From assembly GCA_025917655.1 (NCBI GenBank), contig CP084614.1, positions 682,001 to 746,000 on the forward strand: a stretch of DNA of 64,000 bases, read 5' to 3'. Source of the DNA: Chlorella sorokiniana (Eukaryota; Chlorophyta; Trebouxiophyceae; Chlorellales; Chlorellaceae). The notes below the pieces were generated by a model. The model was not told the DNA's origin and searched no databases. It saw only the letters and a program-made list of their open reading frames with translations. A program made the translations under genes and the position numbers. Numbering within the stretch: position 1 is the first letter of the stretch; each line of letters starts with the position of its first letter. Below, piece after piece: positions 22,925 through 34,368 of the stretch.

Positions 22925-23395
22925 TCCCGCGTCTGCTCCTCTCCTGCCTGACCTGCTGCATGACGCTTCAGTGTCCCCTGCCTGCCCTGTGTCGTTTCCG
23001 CCCGCCCGTCTGGCCGCCTTCCGGCTACTGTGCCGGGCGGGCTGCGTCGCGTGGCTGTCAGCGGCCTGCTGCTGCCTTGCTGCGGGACCCTGCCTTCCCC
23101 CTTTCCATCCCCATTCTGACCCGTGCTGGCGGCCCTGCGGTGGCGTGCGATGGTGCCCACATGCGTAACCGGCGCCCTGCCTCCCCGCCTTCCTGTGTCA
23201 TTTGCCTCGCTGGCGGTGCTTTGGGTGTGCTCCCAGGCGCCCTCCGCTCCCCTACCGCCCTCTGCGCCCGATCCCCGGCATGCGCCGGTGCTTACGCCCT
23301 GCCCGCCCGCCCGCCTGCGATGCTTAGATGTTGTACCGGAGCTAGTGGGATGCTCTGCTGTGTGTCCCCAGCGCGTTACCGCGCCTGGTCTCTGT
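22925..23395. repeat. GC-rich dispersed repeat R, copy 1
   Basis: Shares long blocks (TGCATGACGCTTCAGTGTCC, TGTGTCGTTTCCGC, TGCGATGCTTAGATGTTGTA) in the same order with 25955-26350 and, in part, with 26351-26590. It lies directly before a LINE fragment, so it may be part of that element. Confidence 0.75.
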
Positions 23396-23399
23396 AACA

Positions 23400-25190
23400 G
23401 TCAAGTCAAGTCAAGTCGCGTTTTTTTTTTTCAGCGCCGGCTATGGCGTGCCGAAGCTGCTCTACCACCTGAGTTCCAGGGCCACCCCCGCCGCCATCGC
23501 TGACCGCCTTGCACGCATCACGGCCCGCCTTGTGGATCGCAGCCAGGGCCCCTCCGCCACGCAGCGGCGCTTTGCCGGCCTCGCACCGCGACGTCCTGCC
23601 TGGGCGGCCTGCTGACGGCGGCTTTGGGGCGCTGCCCTGGCTCCTCCATATCTCGGCCCGCCATGCCAGCTGGGCGGCCCGCCTCCTCACCTCCCCTCCG
23701 CCTCCCCTCACACACCTCGCAGGGGCGGCGGCCCCTCCCCCGACCCGCCACCTCCCTTGCCTCCCCTTCCGCCGCTCCCGGCCGCCGCCCCGCCCCCGCC
23801 TCCCGACGCACCGGCCCCTCCGGAGGAGCGGCTCCTGCCCTGGGTGGCGCTGGCGTACGAGCTGCTTGACGGCCTGCCGCCAGCAGGCCTGCTGTTCTGG
23901 CCCATCCACCAGCCCCTGCCGGCGTCGCTCGCCCACCTGCCGCTGCCCTTCCTCCGCCTGCGGGCCGCCCTCGCCTCCTTGCCACCCCCAGCCGACCTGG
24001 CACCCCAGCAGCTCCGACCCGGCCCCTGGTGCCTCTCCCTGCCCCTGTGGGGCAACCCCTTCCTGGTCTCAGCAGCCCACCCCGCCGGCCTGGACCACGC
24101 CTTCACCGACTTCCTAGCAGCAGGGGTGGGCACCCTCGGGCGCGCGCTCGCTGTTGAGCGGGCTGTGGCGGCAGCGCCCACGCAGGCGGCTTACGTCAGC
24201 CTGGTGCGCCACCCGCTCTTAGCCTCCTCCCGGCGTTTGCACACCGCCACGTGGCGGCGGAGCGCCCCGCAGCTCTGCTGGCGGCGGTCCCCGCTGCTTG
24301 GGTAGCGGCAGCGCGCGCGGCCGTTGCTGCTGCGGCCCCACCGCGGCCGCCCCCCCCGCCCACGTCCTCCACACCCTCCTTCTCCCTCGCCTGGCCTGGC
24401 GGCTGCCCGCCGGCCGGACCGTCAGCTTCGCGCGGCTCACCGTGCGCACAGCCACCGCGCTGCTGGCGGCGCCAGCTGCTCAGCAGCGTGCCAGCCTTCG
24501 CCTTGCCCCCTTTGCGTCGCTCGCCACCGCCGGCAGCCCCCTTCCCCTTCCCACCTCCCCGAGCTCCAGGCTGCCATGCGCCGGCTGTGGCGCCTGCCCT
24601 GGGAGAACGGACGGAAGGAGGTGTTCTGGCGGCTGGCCTACGATGCCTCCCCACCGCAGCCCGCCTGCACCGCGACCAGCCGTGCGAGTGCGGCGCAGGC
24701 CCCCGCCCAGACCGCCGCCACCACTTCTGGGCGTGCCCGGTGGCGCAGGCCGTTGTCGCCGCTGTCCAGGCGGCGCTGGCGGCCGCGGCGCCCACCCCCC
24801 CAGAGCAGCCTGTCCCCCTTGTGCCGGCCAACGTCTGGCTGGCCCGCGCCCCGCCCGGCCTCGACGCCGGGGTTTGAGGGTGGTCTGCCTGGCGGCTGTC
24901 GAAGCCATGGACCGTGGCCGGCGTTCTCGCCCAACTGCAGCAACAGCAGCCCCGCCTCGTCCAGCGCTCGCTTGATGGCTTCCTGCAGCAGCCCCAGCCT
25001 CCCGAGCCCTGTGGCGCGGCGGCTTCGGCCGCCGCCAGCCAGGAGCCCCTCCCCCGCCTCCACAAGAGCCGGCGGCGCCCTCAGTGCTGCTGCCCCATAC
25101 CCCCCACAGCCCCCCCTCCCCGCCGCCTGCCGCTGGGCGGTTGGTGCGTTTTGGTCCCTGCTTGCTAAATTTTCCATGCTCTGGACCTGG
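23400..25190 (+). mobile_element. LINE fragment with reverse-transcriptase zinc-binding domain
   Basis: A 5'-truncated, frame-broken non-LTR element. Recognisable parts are GYGVPKLLYHLSSRATPAAI (about 23441), WCLSLPLWGNPFLVSAAHPA (about 24028), RLTVRTATALLAAPAAQQR (about 24440), LWRLPWENGRKEVFWRLAYD (about 24582) and the zf-RVT core CECGAGPRPDRRHHFWACPV (about 24680-24740), ending FWSLLAKF near 25170. The reading frame changes several times. It differs from the LINEs in the right part of the window. The catalytic RT core is absent. Confidence 0.75.
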
Positions 25191-25474
25191 CGCCTGCCGC
25201 TTGGCCTGGCCGCATCCCACCACGCACCCCTTCTTGTCCATAGAAAATGGCCGCCTGCAGCTGCGCCCTACCTTGATGCCTGGCGCCTGACCCCGGCCTG
25301 TGTGCCCCGCCGCCTTGCTGCGCTGCTTGCGGTTGCCGCTTGTTACCCGATGCGTGCTCGTACGGAATGCCCTTGCCTCGTCGTTGGTGGTGCTGTTGAG
25401 TGGTCCAGCCCTGGGACCTGGCCCAATCTGCCGCTCACACCCGCTGGCGGCGGGGCCTGTGCGCCTTGTCGTAG

Positions 25475-25900
25475 TCGGCGACGCAGAGGAAGAGGGAGAG
25501 GTGGTTGGCGACGTCGCAGCCGTGGGGGTAGACGAGCAGGTACCTGTGGGGGCAAAGGGCGTAGAGGAGGACACAGCTGGGTGCAGGGAGCGCGGTTGGC
25601 TCGATAGAGATGGTGCGGTCAACACCCCTCTGAGCCATTTGACCAAGCCTGTGACAGAGCGCAGCGCTGCAAACGTCCCGCTGGCCTGTGCTTGCTGGCC
25701 ATGCTGCTGGATGGCGTGCAAGGCGCAACGCAAGGCGGCAGCGCACCACCTGAAGCTGCCCACTTCAAACACATTGCTGCGCAACTCGCGCTTGCCGCTC
25801 TCGCCAAAATTTGTCCAGCTGCCAGGTGAACTTCCCGTACAGTTCGCATGTCGGGGCCCTGCATGCACGGGACGGATCTCGCCCTGCGTGGAAAGCTGGC
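25475..25900 (-). pseudogene. MATH-domain gene fragment (TRAF1/MUSE13-like)
   Basis: Two minus-strand exons give the front half of a MATH domain. About 25860-25765 reads ELYGKFTWQLDKF and GESGKRELRSNVFEVGSF. After an intron, about 25555-25475 reads YLLVYPHGCDVANHLSLFLC and VADYDK. This matches the MATH domain of plant TRAF1/MUSE13-type proteins and also resembles UBP12-type MATH. One extra T in the TTTT run at about 25806-25809 breaks the frame between DKF and GES. The next expected block (LLPGWSHFAQFTI) is not found downstream, where LINE sequence lies instead. It is therefore a truncated host gene, probably dead. Confidence 0.7.
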
Positions 25901-25954
25901 GGGGCGGCCCCACCCCCATCTCCCTCTAGTTCCTTAACAGTTGGTTCCCTCTGC

Positions 25955-26350
25955 TACTCTCCTGCCTGACCCGCTGCATGACGCTTCAGTGTCCCCTGCA
26001 TGCCCTGTGTCGTTTCCGCTGCCCGTCTGGCCGCTTCTCGTGCCGGGGCGGGCTGCGGCCTGCTGTCACCCGATGCGGGGCCCTGCCTTGCCCCCTTAGA
26101 TCCCCGATCTGACCCGTGTTGGCGTCCCTGCAGTGGTGTGCGATGCTGCCCACATGCGCAACCGGCGCCCTGCCCCCCGCCTTCTTGTGTCTGCTGCTTG
26201 GCTGGCGGCGCTTTGGGTGTGCTCATAGGCGCCCTCCGCTCCCCTACCGCCCCCTGCGCCCGATCCCTCGGCTTGCGCCGGTGCTTACATCCCTGCCCGC
26301 CCGCCCGCCTGCGATGCTTAGATGTTGTACTGGAGCTAGTGGGATGCACT
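25955..26350. repeat. GC-rich dispersed repeat R, copy 2
   Basis: Same order of blocks as copy 1 (22925-23395), with numerous small differences. Confidence 0.75.
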
Positions 26351-26590
26351 GCTGTGTGTCGTTTCCGCCCGCCCGTCTGGCCGCCTCCCGGCTGCTGTGC
26401 CGGGCGGGCTGCGCCGCATGGTTGTCAGCGGCCTGCTGCCACCCGTTTGCGGGACCCTGCCTTACCCGCTTAGATCCTCGTTCTGACCCGTGTTGGCGGC
26501 CCTGCAGTGGTGTTCGATGGTGCCCACATGCGGAACCGGCGCCCTGGCCCCCGCCTCCTCCCCATTTCACCTGCCCTCCGCTGCGCCCGA
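26351..26590. repeat. GC-rich dispersed repeat R, copy 3 (partial, in tandem with copy 2)
   Basis: Restarts at TGTGTCGTTTCCGCCCGCCC and runs to the ACATGCG-AACCGGCGCCCTG block. Tandem arrangement before a coding-like stretch would fit monomers of a retroposon 5' UTR, which is an inference. Confidence 0.65.
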
Positions 26591-28330
26591 ATGAAGCTGG
26601 CATAAGCTGACGCCTGCTGGCCTTCTTTCGTCTGGTGGCCCGTCTTCAAGCCCTGCTGGTTGGACCAGAGGCCCTTGTTGTGGGCTGCACCGCGCCAGTC
26701 GCCGCCTCGCGTGTTGTTGGGGCGGCCAGTGATGACCTCCAGGCCTTGCATGCAGCTTTGGATGCTGGACAGGAGGATGCGCTGCTGTTGCCGTCCGCCA
26801 GCGATTTGCCGCTGTCTTTGCGGCGAGCGAGGCGGAGGCGCGCTTGCGCCGCCGCCAGCGCTGCCTGCACTCGGGGGAGCCGCCGCTCATGCGCCGCCTG
26901 CGCGCCCGCCAAAGGACCGCCACACATACGCGCCGCGCGATGATGGCGGCCAGCTCCTCGCGTCCAGCCAAACTTGTGCCTCGGCGTGCAGCCGCGGCGG
27001 CGGCTGCCTTCTCCGCCCGGCCCACGGGTTGGCCGCCTTCTTCGATGCTGCCCGCGGCGGGGCCAGTACGCTCTGCTGCCATGTGGGGGTGCCGTGCTTG
27101 GCCGACAGGCCAGCGGCGGGCATGGTTGAGAGGGTGGTGTCGGCGCGCCTCGTCTCCTCCCCCTCTTGTGGCATGTTACATCCTGCCCTCTTGGGCCCCC
27201 TCGCCGCCTCTGGCCCTGCTTCTGCCGCGGTGCCTTGGGGGTGCGCTTTGGCCCTCACCCGGATAGGCGGCACCTTGCTGTCTCAGCCTCCCCTCCTGCG
27301 ATCGTGTCGTTCTGTTGTGGTTGAAGGGTTGCGGCGATGGGCCCACATCAGTGCACACCGCCCTTGCCACCTTCGCATGCATGGTCCCGCTGCATCTTGT
27401 ACGGCTTGGGGCTGGCCCCGTCAGGTGTACTTGCCGCCAGACCATGTAACACCCCCAAGCAGCAGCAGTGTTCCCGTGGCTTGCTCGTCTTCCCTGGCGC
27501 CGCTGTGCACCGCTTGCAGGGTGACAGCGCGCCCCTTCCGTTCCTGACTGCGTTCCCCACACGTGTCCGCCCGATGCCCCACCCGGTTCTTGCTCGTTTG
27601 CGAACCCCTGTCTGCCCTGCTGCGCTCCCGCCCGCTTGCTGGCCGCTTTCAAGCTCCTGTGCCAGGGCGAGCGTGCTGGCAGCGGCCCCTTTGCGCATGG
27701 CTGCAGGTGCCCGCTGCCTCCGCCTCTCGCACAATCTTGGGCAACGAGGCGCTGGCGCTGCTGCTGCCAGAGGCCGCACTGCGCATGCGCGCTGCCAAAC
27801 ACCCTTGACGCGCTCCCCTCCTTGTCGACTTATACATCTGGCCTCAAGCTCGAGGGTATGTTTGGTGCCACCAGCAGGGTCTGCTCATGGCGGCTTGCTG
27901 TGCTCCTGCGCACCTTATTAAACTTGGATGTGTTTGTTGCTTGCTTTTCAAGGGATGGGCAACCGACACGATCGGCACAATTGGAGGACATGCTGGCTGC
28001 CGAGAAGCTGGACATTAGGCTCACTCTGGCATGCCCTCTTGCGGTTTCTAATCTTCTGTTTCTGCATTCTGCGGCACAGGCAGAGCCGGCTATAAGGCTC
28101 AGCTTCAGGCGTCGAGCCTCTGTTCCGCACAGGTGTTGAGGTGAGTCAGGCTTGACCGATGCAAAAAGCTTCTCAGAGCAGCCAGCTTCTTTACTTGCTG
28201 CATTGAGTTAAAATTAGGGGGCCGAACTGTCGGCCACTTCTGCCCACATTGCGCGGCGGGCAACGGCAGCGTGCATGCGGTGACGATGACGTCGATGTCC
28301 CCCCCCCTCCCAGTGCAGCACCGAGCACTT
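26591..28330. other. GC-rich coding-like stretch, unassigned
   Basis: No family is recognised. The plus strand has protein-like stretches in changing frames (LLVGPEALVVGCTAPVAASR at about 26655; ALHAALDAGQEDALLLPSAS at about 26748; a Cys/Pro-rich part to 27700; LEDMLAAEKLDIRLTLACPL at about 27980). A weak resemblance to repeat R (PPARLAAF-type) recurs near 27630. A decayed retroposon is the best guess. 28140-28330 holds nothing recognisable. Confidence 0.3.
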
Positions 28331-28341
28331 AAGAGTTCTTT

Positions 28342-28520
28342 ATGGCCTCGGCAACCGCTGCACCTGCCTCGCGGGGCGGCAGCCTTGCTGGTGCAGCCAG
28401 CCAGGACCTGGCCTTGCTGTCACTGGCCAGCACGGCGTCGGCCGAGCTGAGCTTCCGCCGCGCGGAGAGCCTGCTGCCATGTGGGCTTACACAGGACGAG
28501 CTGAATGAGCTGCTGGGCAG
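28342..28520 (+). CDS. Possible orphan first exon
   Basis: The ATG at 28342 opens MASATAAPASRGGSLAGAAS... and LSFRRAESLLPCGLTQDELN, up to a GT donor at 28521. The sequence looks like the N-terminus of a host protein, but no following exon is seen before the 3' end of the next, convergent gene. It may be a truncated gene. Function unknown. Confidence 0.3.
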
Positions 28521-29486
28521 GTGCACACAAGGAGCATATGGAGGCCAGCATGAGAAACACACGGCTATCACCACTGACAGCAAGACCATGGGACATTCCC
28601 CTCCTCAGCAGCACTATGGACCCGGCACGCCTGCTCCCAGCGCAAAATAGGTGCAAGCCTGCAAGTGAACGCGAGCGGGGCAGCAGGTGGCAGTTTAGCT
28701 TAGTCGACCCACTTTTAGATTGTAGCCTGAATTGCTAGTGTTAACTTCCAAACGAGGAGAGCAATGGATTGGGTCATCCGTCAAGAGCCAGACAACTGCT
28801 GTTATGAGTGGATAACACTGGCCAGAAAATCACCTGTGCAACCAATTGATGTTGACCATGCCTATCTTACAGGGGTTGGCAGGCGCCATTGTATGTATGG
28901 ATACATGCGTGTCGCACAATAGCCATCGCTAGAATCTGCAGGGCCTGAACAGCCCACATCCACTAGCACCAACTGCCAGAGCGAGATCTAGCAAAGAACC
29001 ATGCGCCTTTCAAGAACGCAGCTAGCCAGCAAAGCCTCGTCCGGGAGGTATGAAAGAATTGTGATGGCAAGAGGCATGAGGGATGGTCTGTCTACGACAT
29101 GGGCCAGCTGCCCATCATCTCTCGCAAGAAAGACGGAAAGAAAGAAACAGGGACAGCAATCAATCAGATTCGGAGAAAGAAAAGAGAGAGAGAGTACAAC
29201 GAAACAACATTGCCATCTCACAAGATCATGCTCTGCCAATCCAGTGGTAAGCAGGCCGAGATTGTCGCAGCCGCAATCAAGAGCAGGCAGGTCAAACTGG
29301 TGGAGGGAAAAGGTTGGAAAACTTGGCGTACGGATATAAGCTGATCTACTAGTCGAGCGTACATGTCAGGCGACAACCTGAGGCCTGCGGGCCCTAATCA
29401 CTCAACAGACTGGTACAAAGGGAACAGAGGAGTCTGAGGCAGGAACGAAGGGACGCATGGACTAGATGTACATGGAATAGCCCGGC
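28521..29486. other. Low-GC intergenic region / 3' flank
   Basis: Distinctly poorer in GC than the rest of the window. It holds the downstream flank of the Rieske gene (minus strand). No coding region is supported. Confidence 0.4.
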
Positions 29487-32144
29487 TCAGCGCGGACATT
29501 CTCTTGCCCTGTTGGCTTGCGGTGTTGGGTTCAGTGGCTCATGCCAGGCGACGGCGGTTGGGGTTGGATGCAAAGGGGGCTGCACTGCCTCCGTGGGCAC
29601 GCCATAGCCCATGTTCACAAACTGCGCAGGGGCGGAAGGACAACAGCAAGGGCGTGACCTTCAACGCAACACATATCATACAGGTCCTGGGGTACAGGTA
29701 TGCCACAGCATCGATCTTGATAGCAGCTGTCCCGCCGAAGCAGCTCACCTCCTGGCGCAACCTGCGGAACTCGGTCTGCGGCGCGTCGGCTCGCACAGAG
29801 TACTCTCGCAGCAGCTCGTCGTACTTGAGCTGCTCCACCATGTCCTTGTCCTCGTTCTGGATCTTGAGCATGGCACTGCGGGGCGCGGCACGTGCGGAGG
29901 TAAGGGTGTGGGTGAAGCAGGATGAAAGGAATGTTATGAGGCAGGGCAGCAGGGACAATGGAAGGGCTGGACAACCAGCACATCGTGCGCTGACTGCCTC
30001 ACCGGCGAGCCATGCCATCCCACAGCGGCAGGTTGAACAGCCCGGTCTTGTCGGTGGACAGCTTGCGCACCAGAGCAAAGCGATTCACGGTCTTGTTGGC
30101 TGTGGTGGGGTGGGCAAGCGAGAAGATAGATCAGATGCTTGATGTGGAAGAAGCGTGGAGCTCAACTGCGCAGCGAAGCTACGGCTGCAAGGACGGGGGT
30201 GCTGCCACGCCTGCAAGCACCTCTTCCTCCACCCTGCAAAGTTGTTCAACAACAACATTAGACTCACCCGAGATGGGGACGGTGGAGACAAAGGTGGTGA
30301 AGTTGAGGCCGTTGGCCAGCTCAAAGGTGACCAGGGAGGTGGAGGGCAGGAAGGCCCTGGCTGTGACGTGCACCTCGGGAACCTGGCGTGGGCAGGGCAT
30401 GAGGCAGCACGCACATTCATAAAGGGGCAGACTGCTCCACAGGCAGGCAAACAGGGCAGCCAGCCCAGCGCCACACACCCAGAGTTGGCAGGCAACCTGC
30501 TGTTGAACACACCTGGAACAGCGCCCAAAAGGCGTTGACAGGCTTATTGTACACAGTGAAGGTGGCGGTGACATCAAACTGGCCCCGCGTGGTCACCATC
30601 TCCTTGATCTCAGGCTTGCCCTGCAAACATTCGCAGAAGGTGGACAACCAAGCCATAATCAAGTAACGTGGCAAATTGCTTCAGTAGCCAACCACCAAGG
30701 CGTGCAGGCACTGCTGAGCAGAACGAGCAGATGTTAGGGGCGGCTGCTGCGCACCGAGTTGCCGAAGGAGTCGCCGTGCAGGTAATGGATGTGGGCCATG
30801 TCGATGGCGTTCTCAAACACGCCAAAGTGGTTGCAGTCGAACTCAATCTCCTCGTACACGGCGCGCCACTCCGGATCGTCTGGCAGAGGAACGGCGGCAC
30901 AGCGGCGCGTGAAGTTTGGATCGCTGGCCAGCGGGATGGAGAACATGCATGCCGACATCGGCCCCCAGCCTCCACTTGCTGGTTGCTCACCCAGCTCCGG
31001 GCGTATGGGATGGGGGCGAGCATCAGCAGGCAGGTCCTTGGAGCCGAAGAAGAGCCACACGAAGCCACCCTTCTCCTCGACTGCAGGCAGGCAGAAAACA
31101 CACCTTCCCATGAACACAAACCAGAGTAGCAGATTCACAAGCAGCCACGATGGCAGGCGAAGACTGGAGATGGCGGCGGCAGCGGCCCATACCTGCCCAA
31201 GAATCCAGCACAGGGCGCTTAGGCCACCCCCTTGTTGGTGGCGGCCTGCAGTTGTACCAGGGCGAAAGCAATCCATGATTGCTTGCAAGTCGACAAGTGG
31301 GCTGCCCACACCCGCAGCCGTGGCGTAGACCAGCACCAACGCCCAGCGCACTCACAGGCACATCCTGAATCTTGCCATCCTGGTCCAAAGCCCAGCCGTG
31401 ATACTTGCATGCCACGCAGCTCTTGCCGCCCTTGTTTTCAACCCAGCCCTCACTGAGCGGGGCGCCCCTGCATCAAGAAGAAGGCGTTCCACATGAGCAA
31501 CACTGAACAGCAGCCTAGCTGCAAACCGCAGTTGTCACTCTACACTGCTGCCTCCCTTCCCCCTCCGCAGGCACCGACCTGTGGGGGCAGGCATTGTCGA
31601 TGGCATGCACTTTGCCGTCATCATCGCGGAACAGCACCATCTCGCGGCCGCACAGCTGGGTCTTCACGGGCTTGTCCTTCACCTCGTGACTGAAGGCTGC
31701 AGGAGCAATAAAGACAGGAGTCGGAGACAGGTTGCCCACATTAACCATGCCGATGCACAGACCACAGCGCAACGTGGCAGCAAGCACAGGGACCTCTTGG
31801 CCTGGGCTGCAAACCTGCTGCGTCATCCGCAGCCTTACCCCTCACGGGCTCACCTGCAGCGTACCACATGTTGCGCAGGTAGCCCTCGCGGTCGCGCAGC
31901 TCCTTGCCGCGCTTGGCAATGGCGGCTGCACGGCAGGGAGACGGGCGGGGTGGGCAACCGGTCAGCACTGTTGCAAGCCAGAAGCGGCAGGAACAAAGTG
32001 CAAGAGCGATAAGTGACATTACTGCAACAGTAACCGCGTGCTTACCGCGCTCTGCCTCAATCTCGGGTGCCACCGGGCGCCGGTGAGGCCAGGCGGAACA
32101 GGCAGCACGCTGTTGGCTCCACGAGCGCGAGTGGTGGGCGGCAT
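29487..32144 (-). CDS. Rieske [2Fe-2S] non-haem iron oxygenase (PaO/CAO/TIC55-type)
   Basis: Ferredoxin-dependent oxygenase of the family that includes pheophorbide a oxygenase, chlorophyllide a oxygenase and TIC55; the exact substrate is not evident. Rieske cluster ligands are in NACPHRGAPLSEGW (C-x-H) and VACKYHGW (C-x2-H). The mononuclear iron site is FENAIDMAHIHYLHGDSFGN (N-x2-D-x2-H-x4-H). Other blocks are REGYLRNMWYAA, QLCGREMVLFRDDDGKVHAI and FVWLFFGSKDLPADARP. Exons on the minus strand: (32214)-32046, 31925-31854, 31696-31579, 31467-31337, 31080-30991, 30879-30755, 30620-30513, 30382-30268, 30100-30003, 29875-29749, 29621-29487. The first exon lacks one base in a C run at about 32072-32081. 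The ATG at 32144 is the only in-frame one in it, but the exon has an acceptor at about 32215, so it may continue into the upstream gene. Confidence 0.85.
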
Positions 32145-32295
32145 GGTTGCCACACCAGGCACCACGGGAACGGAGGAGATGGCGGCTGCGGTGGGTGGAG
32201 CAGCGGCATCCTGCAAGAACAGCGAGAAAGGTGCGAGTTGGTTAAAGGCCAAGGGCTGCCAGGGCCGCAGCTCGCAGCGTGCATAGAAGCTGCCT

Positions 32296-33998
32296 CTAGT
32301 CACCTCTGCAGGGGGCAGAAGCCGCAACGACAGCAGGGCTGGGGCTAGCAGAGTCCGCGGTAGAGCCTGCCGCGCTGCTCAGGACTGAGGACGGCAGTGC
32401 CAGCTTGGCTCCGGCTGCGAAGAACTGCTTGAACAGCGTGAGCCGCCTGCACACAGCACACAACAGCGGTCAAAACAGGGCACATGTGCGTCAGCAGAAG
32501 CGCTGCTTTGTGCAACGTAGCAACTGTAGGAGGCAGGCACGGCATGCAGCCAGGTAACACCAGGTGAGGGTGCTCACAGTGGCAGCATCTTTTTGGAAGG
32601 GGTGACCAGGCTGGCGATGTCGCGGGAGGCAGCGCGAGGGTCATAGTTGAACCTGCACCAGGGTGCCAGGTTGAGACAGACTTGGCAACAGCTTCTGCAT
32701 GCACGTCTACGGCTGTTCCAGGCGCAAGATGCAACAAAACGTAACAGGTGAGAGGAAGGCGGAACGGGGCGGAAGCGTACCGCTTCAGCACGGCCATAAT
32801 GGCGGCGGCCTCCACAGCATACAGGCAGATCCACGAGGCTCTGCAAGGCGGGAGCGTCATGGGTAAAGGGGAAACCATTGGTCGCTGCGAACACGGCCGC
32901 AGGCAGTCCGCAAATGCATCACGGCACGCAGCTCACAGCGCGGTGACGTGGTCAGCCACCAAGAGTGGTGCGAAGTTGGCGGTGCCTGGGAAGCTGCCGC
33001 TGAGGACCTGCAGAATAGGCGAGGCGATGGGGAGTAGGGTCAGCTTGGGCAGCACCCTGCTGAGTGTGCCGCCGCCGTGTGCCGGGACTTGCCGACCTGC
33101 AGCGCGACGTGGCCGCCCTCCAGCAGCGCTCCTGCACCCACGCCCAAGCAGAAGGTGCGGAGGAAAGGGTCCAAGAAGGGGGCGCGATCATCCTGTGGGC
33201 AGCAAGGAAGCAGGGGTAGGCATGAAGCACCAGCACAATGGAGGCAGCGCGCAGCAGCTGAGCGTGCCATGTGCGTTAAGCCACTCCCCGCCGCTGGTGC
33301 TGCCCCCAGCTGAACTCACCAGCTCGGCTGAGGCTGAGCGGACCAGGCTCTGCCGCTGCTGCTGCGGGCCTGCAGACGCGCTGATGCGTTTGATGATGCT
33401 TCGCGAGCATGCTGCCGACCGCCGCGGTGCCAGTCCAAGGGACAGGCTCCGGTCACTGCTGCCTGCTGGGGCGCCGCAGACTCTGGCGCAGCTGCTAAGG
33501 CGCGTGCACACGGCGCTTTGCATGATTCCTGCGATAGCAAAGGCGCAAACGCAGCGGGGGGAATGCAATCACGAGGGGGGTCACGAAGAAGTGGAAACGG
33601 AGGGAGCGGGGAAGGCGCGAGAGGTTGAAGAGTGGGCGGGTTGGGGAGTGGGCAGACCTTCAAGTGGCTGCACTTAGGCTGGTATCAAGTCCTTGTGCGC
33701 GGCGGCTTTCTGGCAGCTGCTGCTGACAACGATGGGTTCGGCGGGAACTCACCGTCTCGCATACTCGCCAGCTTCTGCGCTTGCAGCCCAGTCAATCGCT
33801 TGCTGAGGGTCCTGAAGTAATTTTGCGGGGTGTCGAGGGCCAGTTGAAGGCTGCACAAAGGTGCGTGTGACAAGGCGCTGCACACAAATAGCCTGCACGA
33901 GACGGCTGTGGCAGGCTCAGGGTCCCAGAATTGTCAATTTCAAAGAGTAGACTGGTGAAGAGACGCAGTTGAGCGCCTGTTATGCGCGTTGCCTGCAT
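32296..33998 (-). CDS. Probable plastid membrane protein, unrecognised
   Basis: Exons on the minus strand: start at 33998 (MQATRITGAQLRLFTSLLFE) or internally at 33523, then 33850-33753 (TPQNYFRTLSKRLTGLQAQK), 33538-33320 (SLSLGLAPRRSAACSRSIIK, transit-peptide-like), 33192-33097 (DPFLRTFCLGVGAGALLEGG), 33007-32937, 32840-32781 (ASWICLYAVEAAAIMAVLKR), 32652-32578 and 32447-32296. The protein has two likely membrane segments, an Arg/Ser-rich N-terminal region and an Ala/Ser/Pro-rich tail (SSAAGSTADSASPSPAVVAA). I do not recognise the family. Its last exon reaches a stop at 32296-32298, but a GTGACT donor just before it would splice into the Rieske exon at 32214, so the two may be one gene. Confidence 0.55.
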
Positions 33999-34368
33999 GG
34001 GCCCACCTCCGGTTCAAACAACAATGCGTTTGATTTTCACCTCACGCTCAGCGGGTCTCAGTTCTGAGCGCCGGAAAGCGGTCAAAGTGCTCTAGAAGTG
34101 GCTGCAACCCCGCAGCTGCATGTGGACCGACAACTTTGCTGAGGCGCCGGCGGGGTGAGGGCGCTGGCGCAAGCCACGCCAAGGGCGTAGCCTGCGACCT
34201 GGGGTGCTGCCTTAAGCAGTGTGACACGGCAGTATTCCCGACTGCTAGACTCTACCCAACAATTCCCCGCGATTAGCTGAACCCTGCGCAACAATCCCGC
34301 TGAGCGTAACAAGGTGTACAACACTTGGCGCTGGCAGTGCGTAGCAGTTGGGCAAGAAACCCCGGGCA
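33999..34368. other. Intergenic
   Basis: Between two minus-strand genes: 5' flank of the membrane protein and 3' flank of SDS22. Nothing is recognised. Confidence 0.4.
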
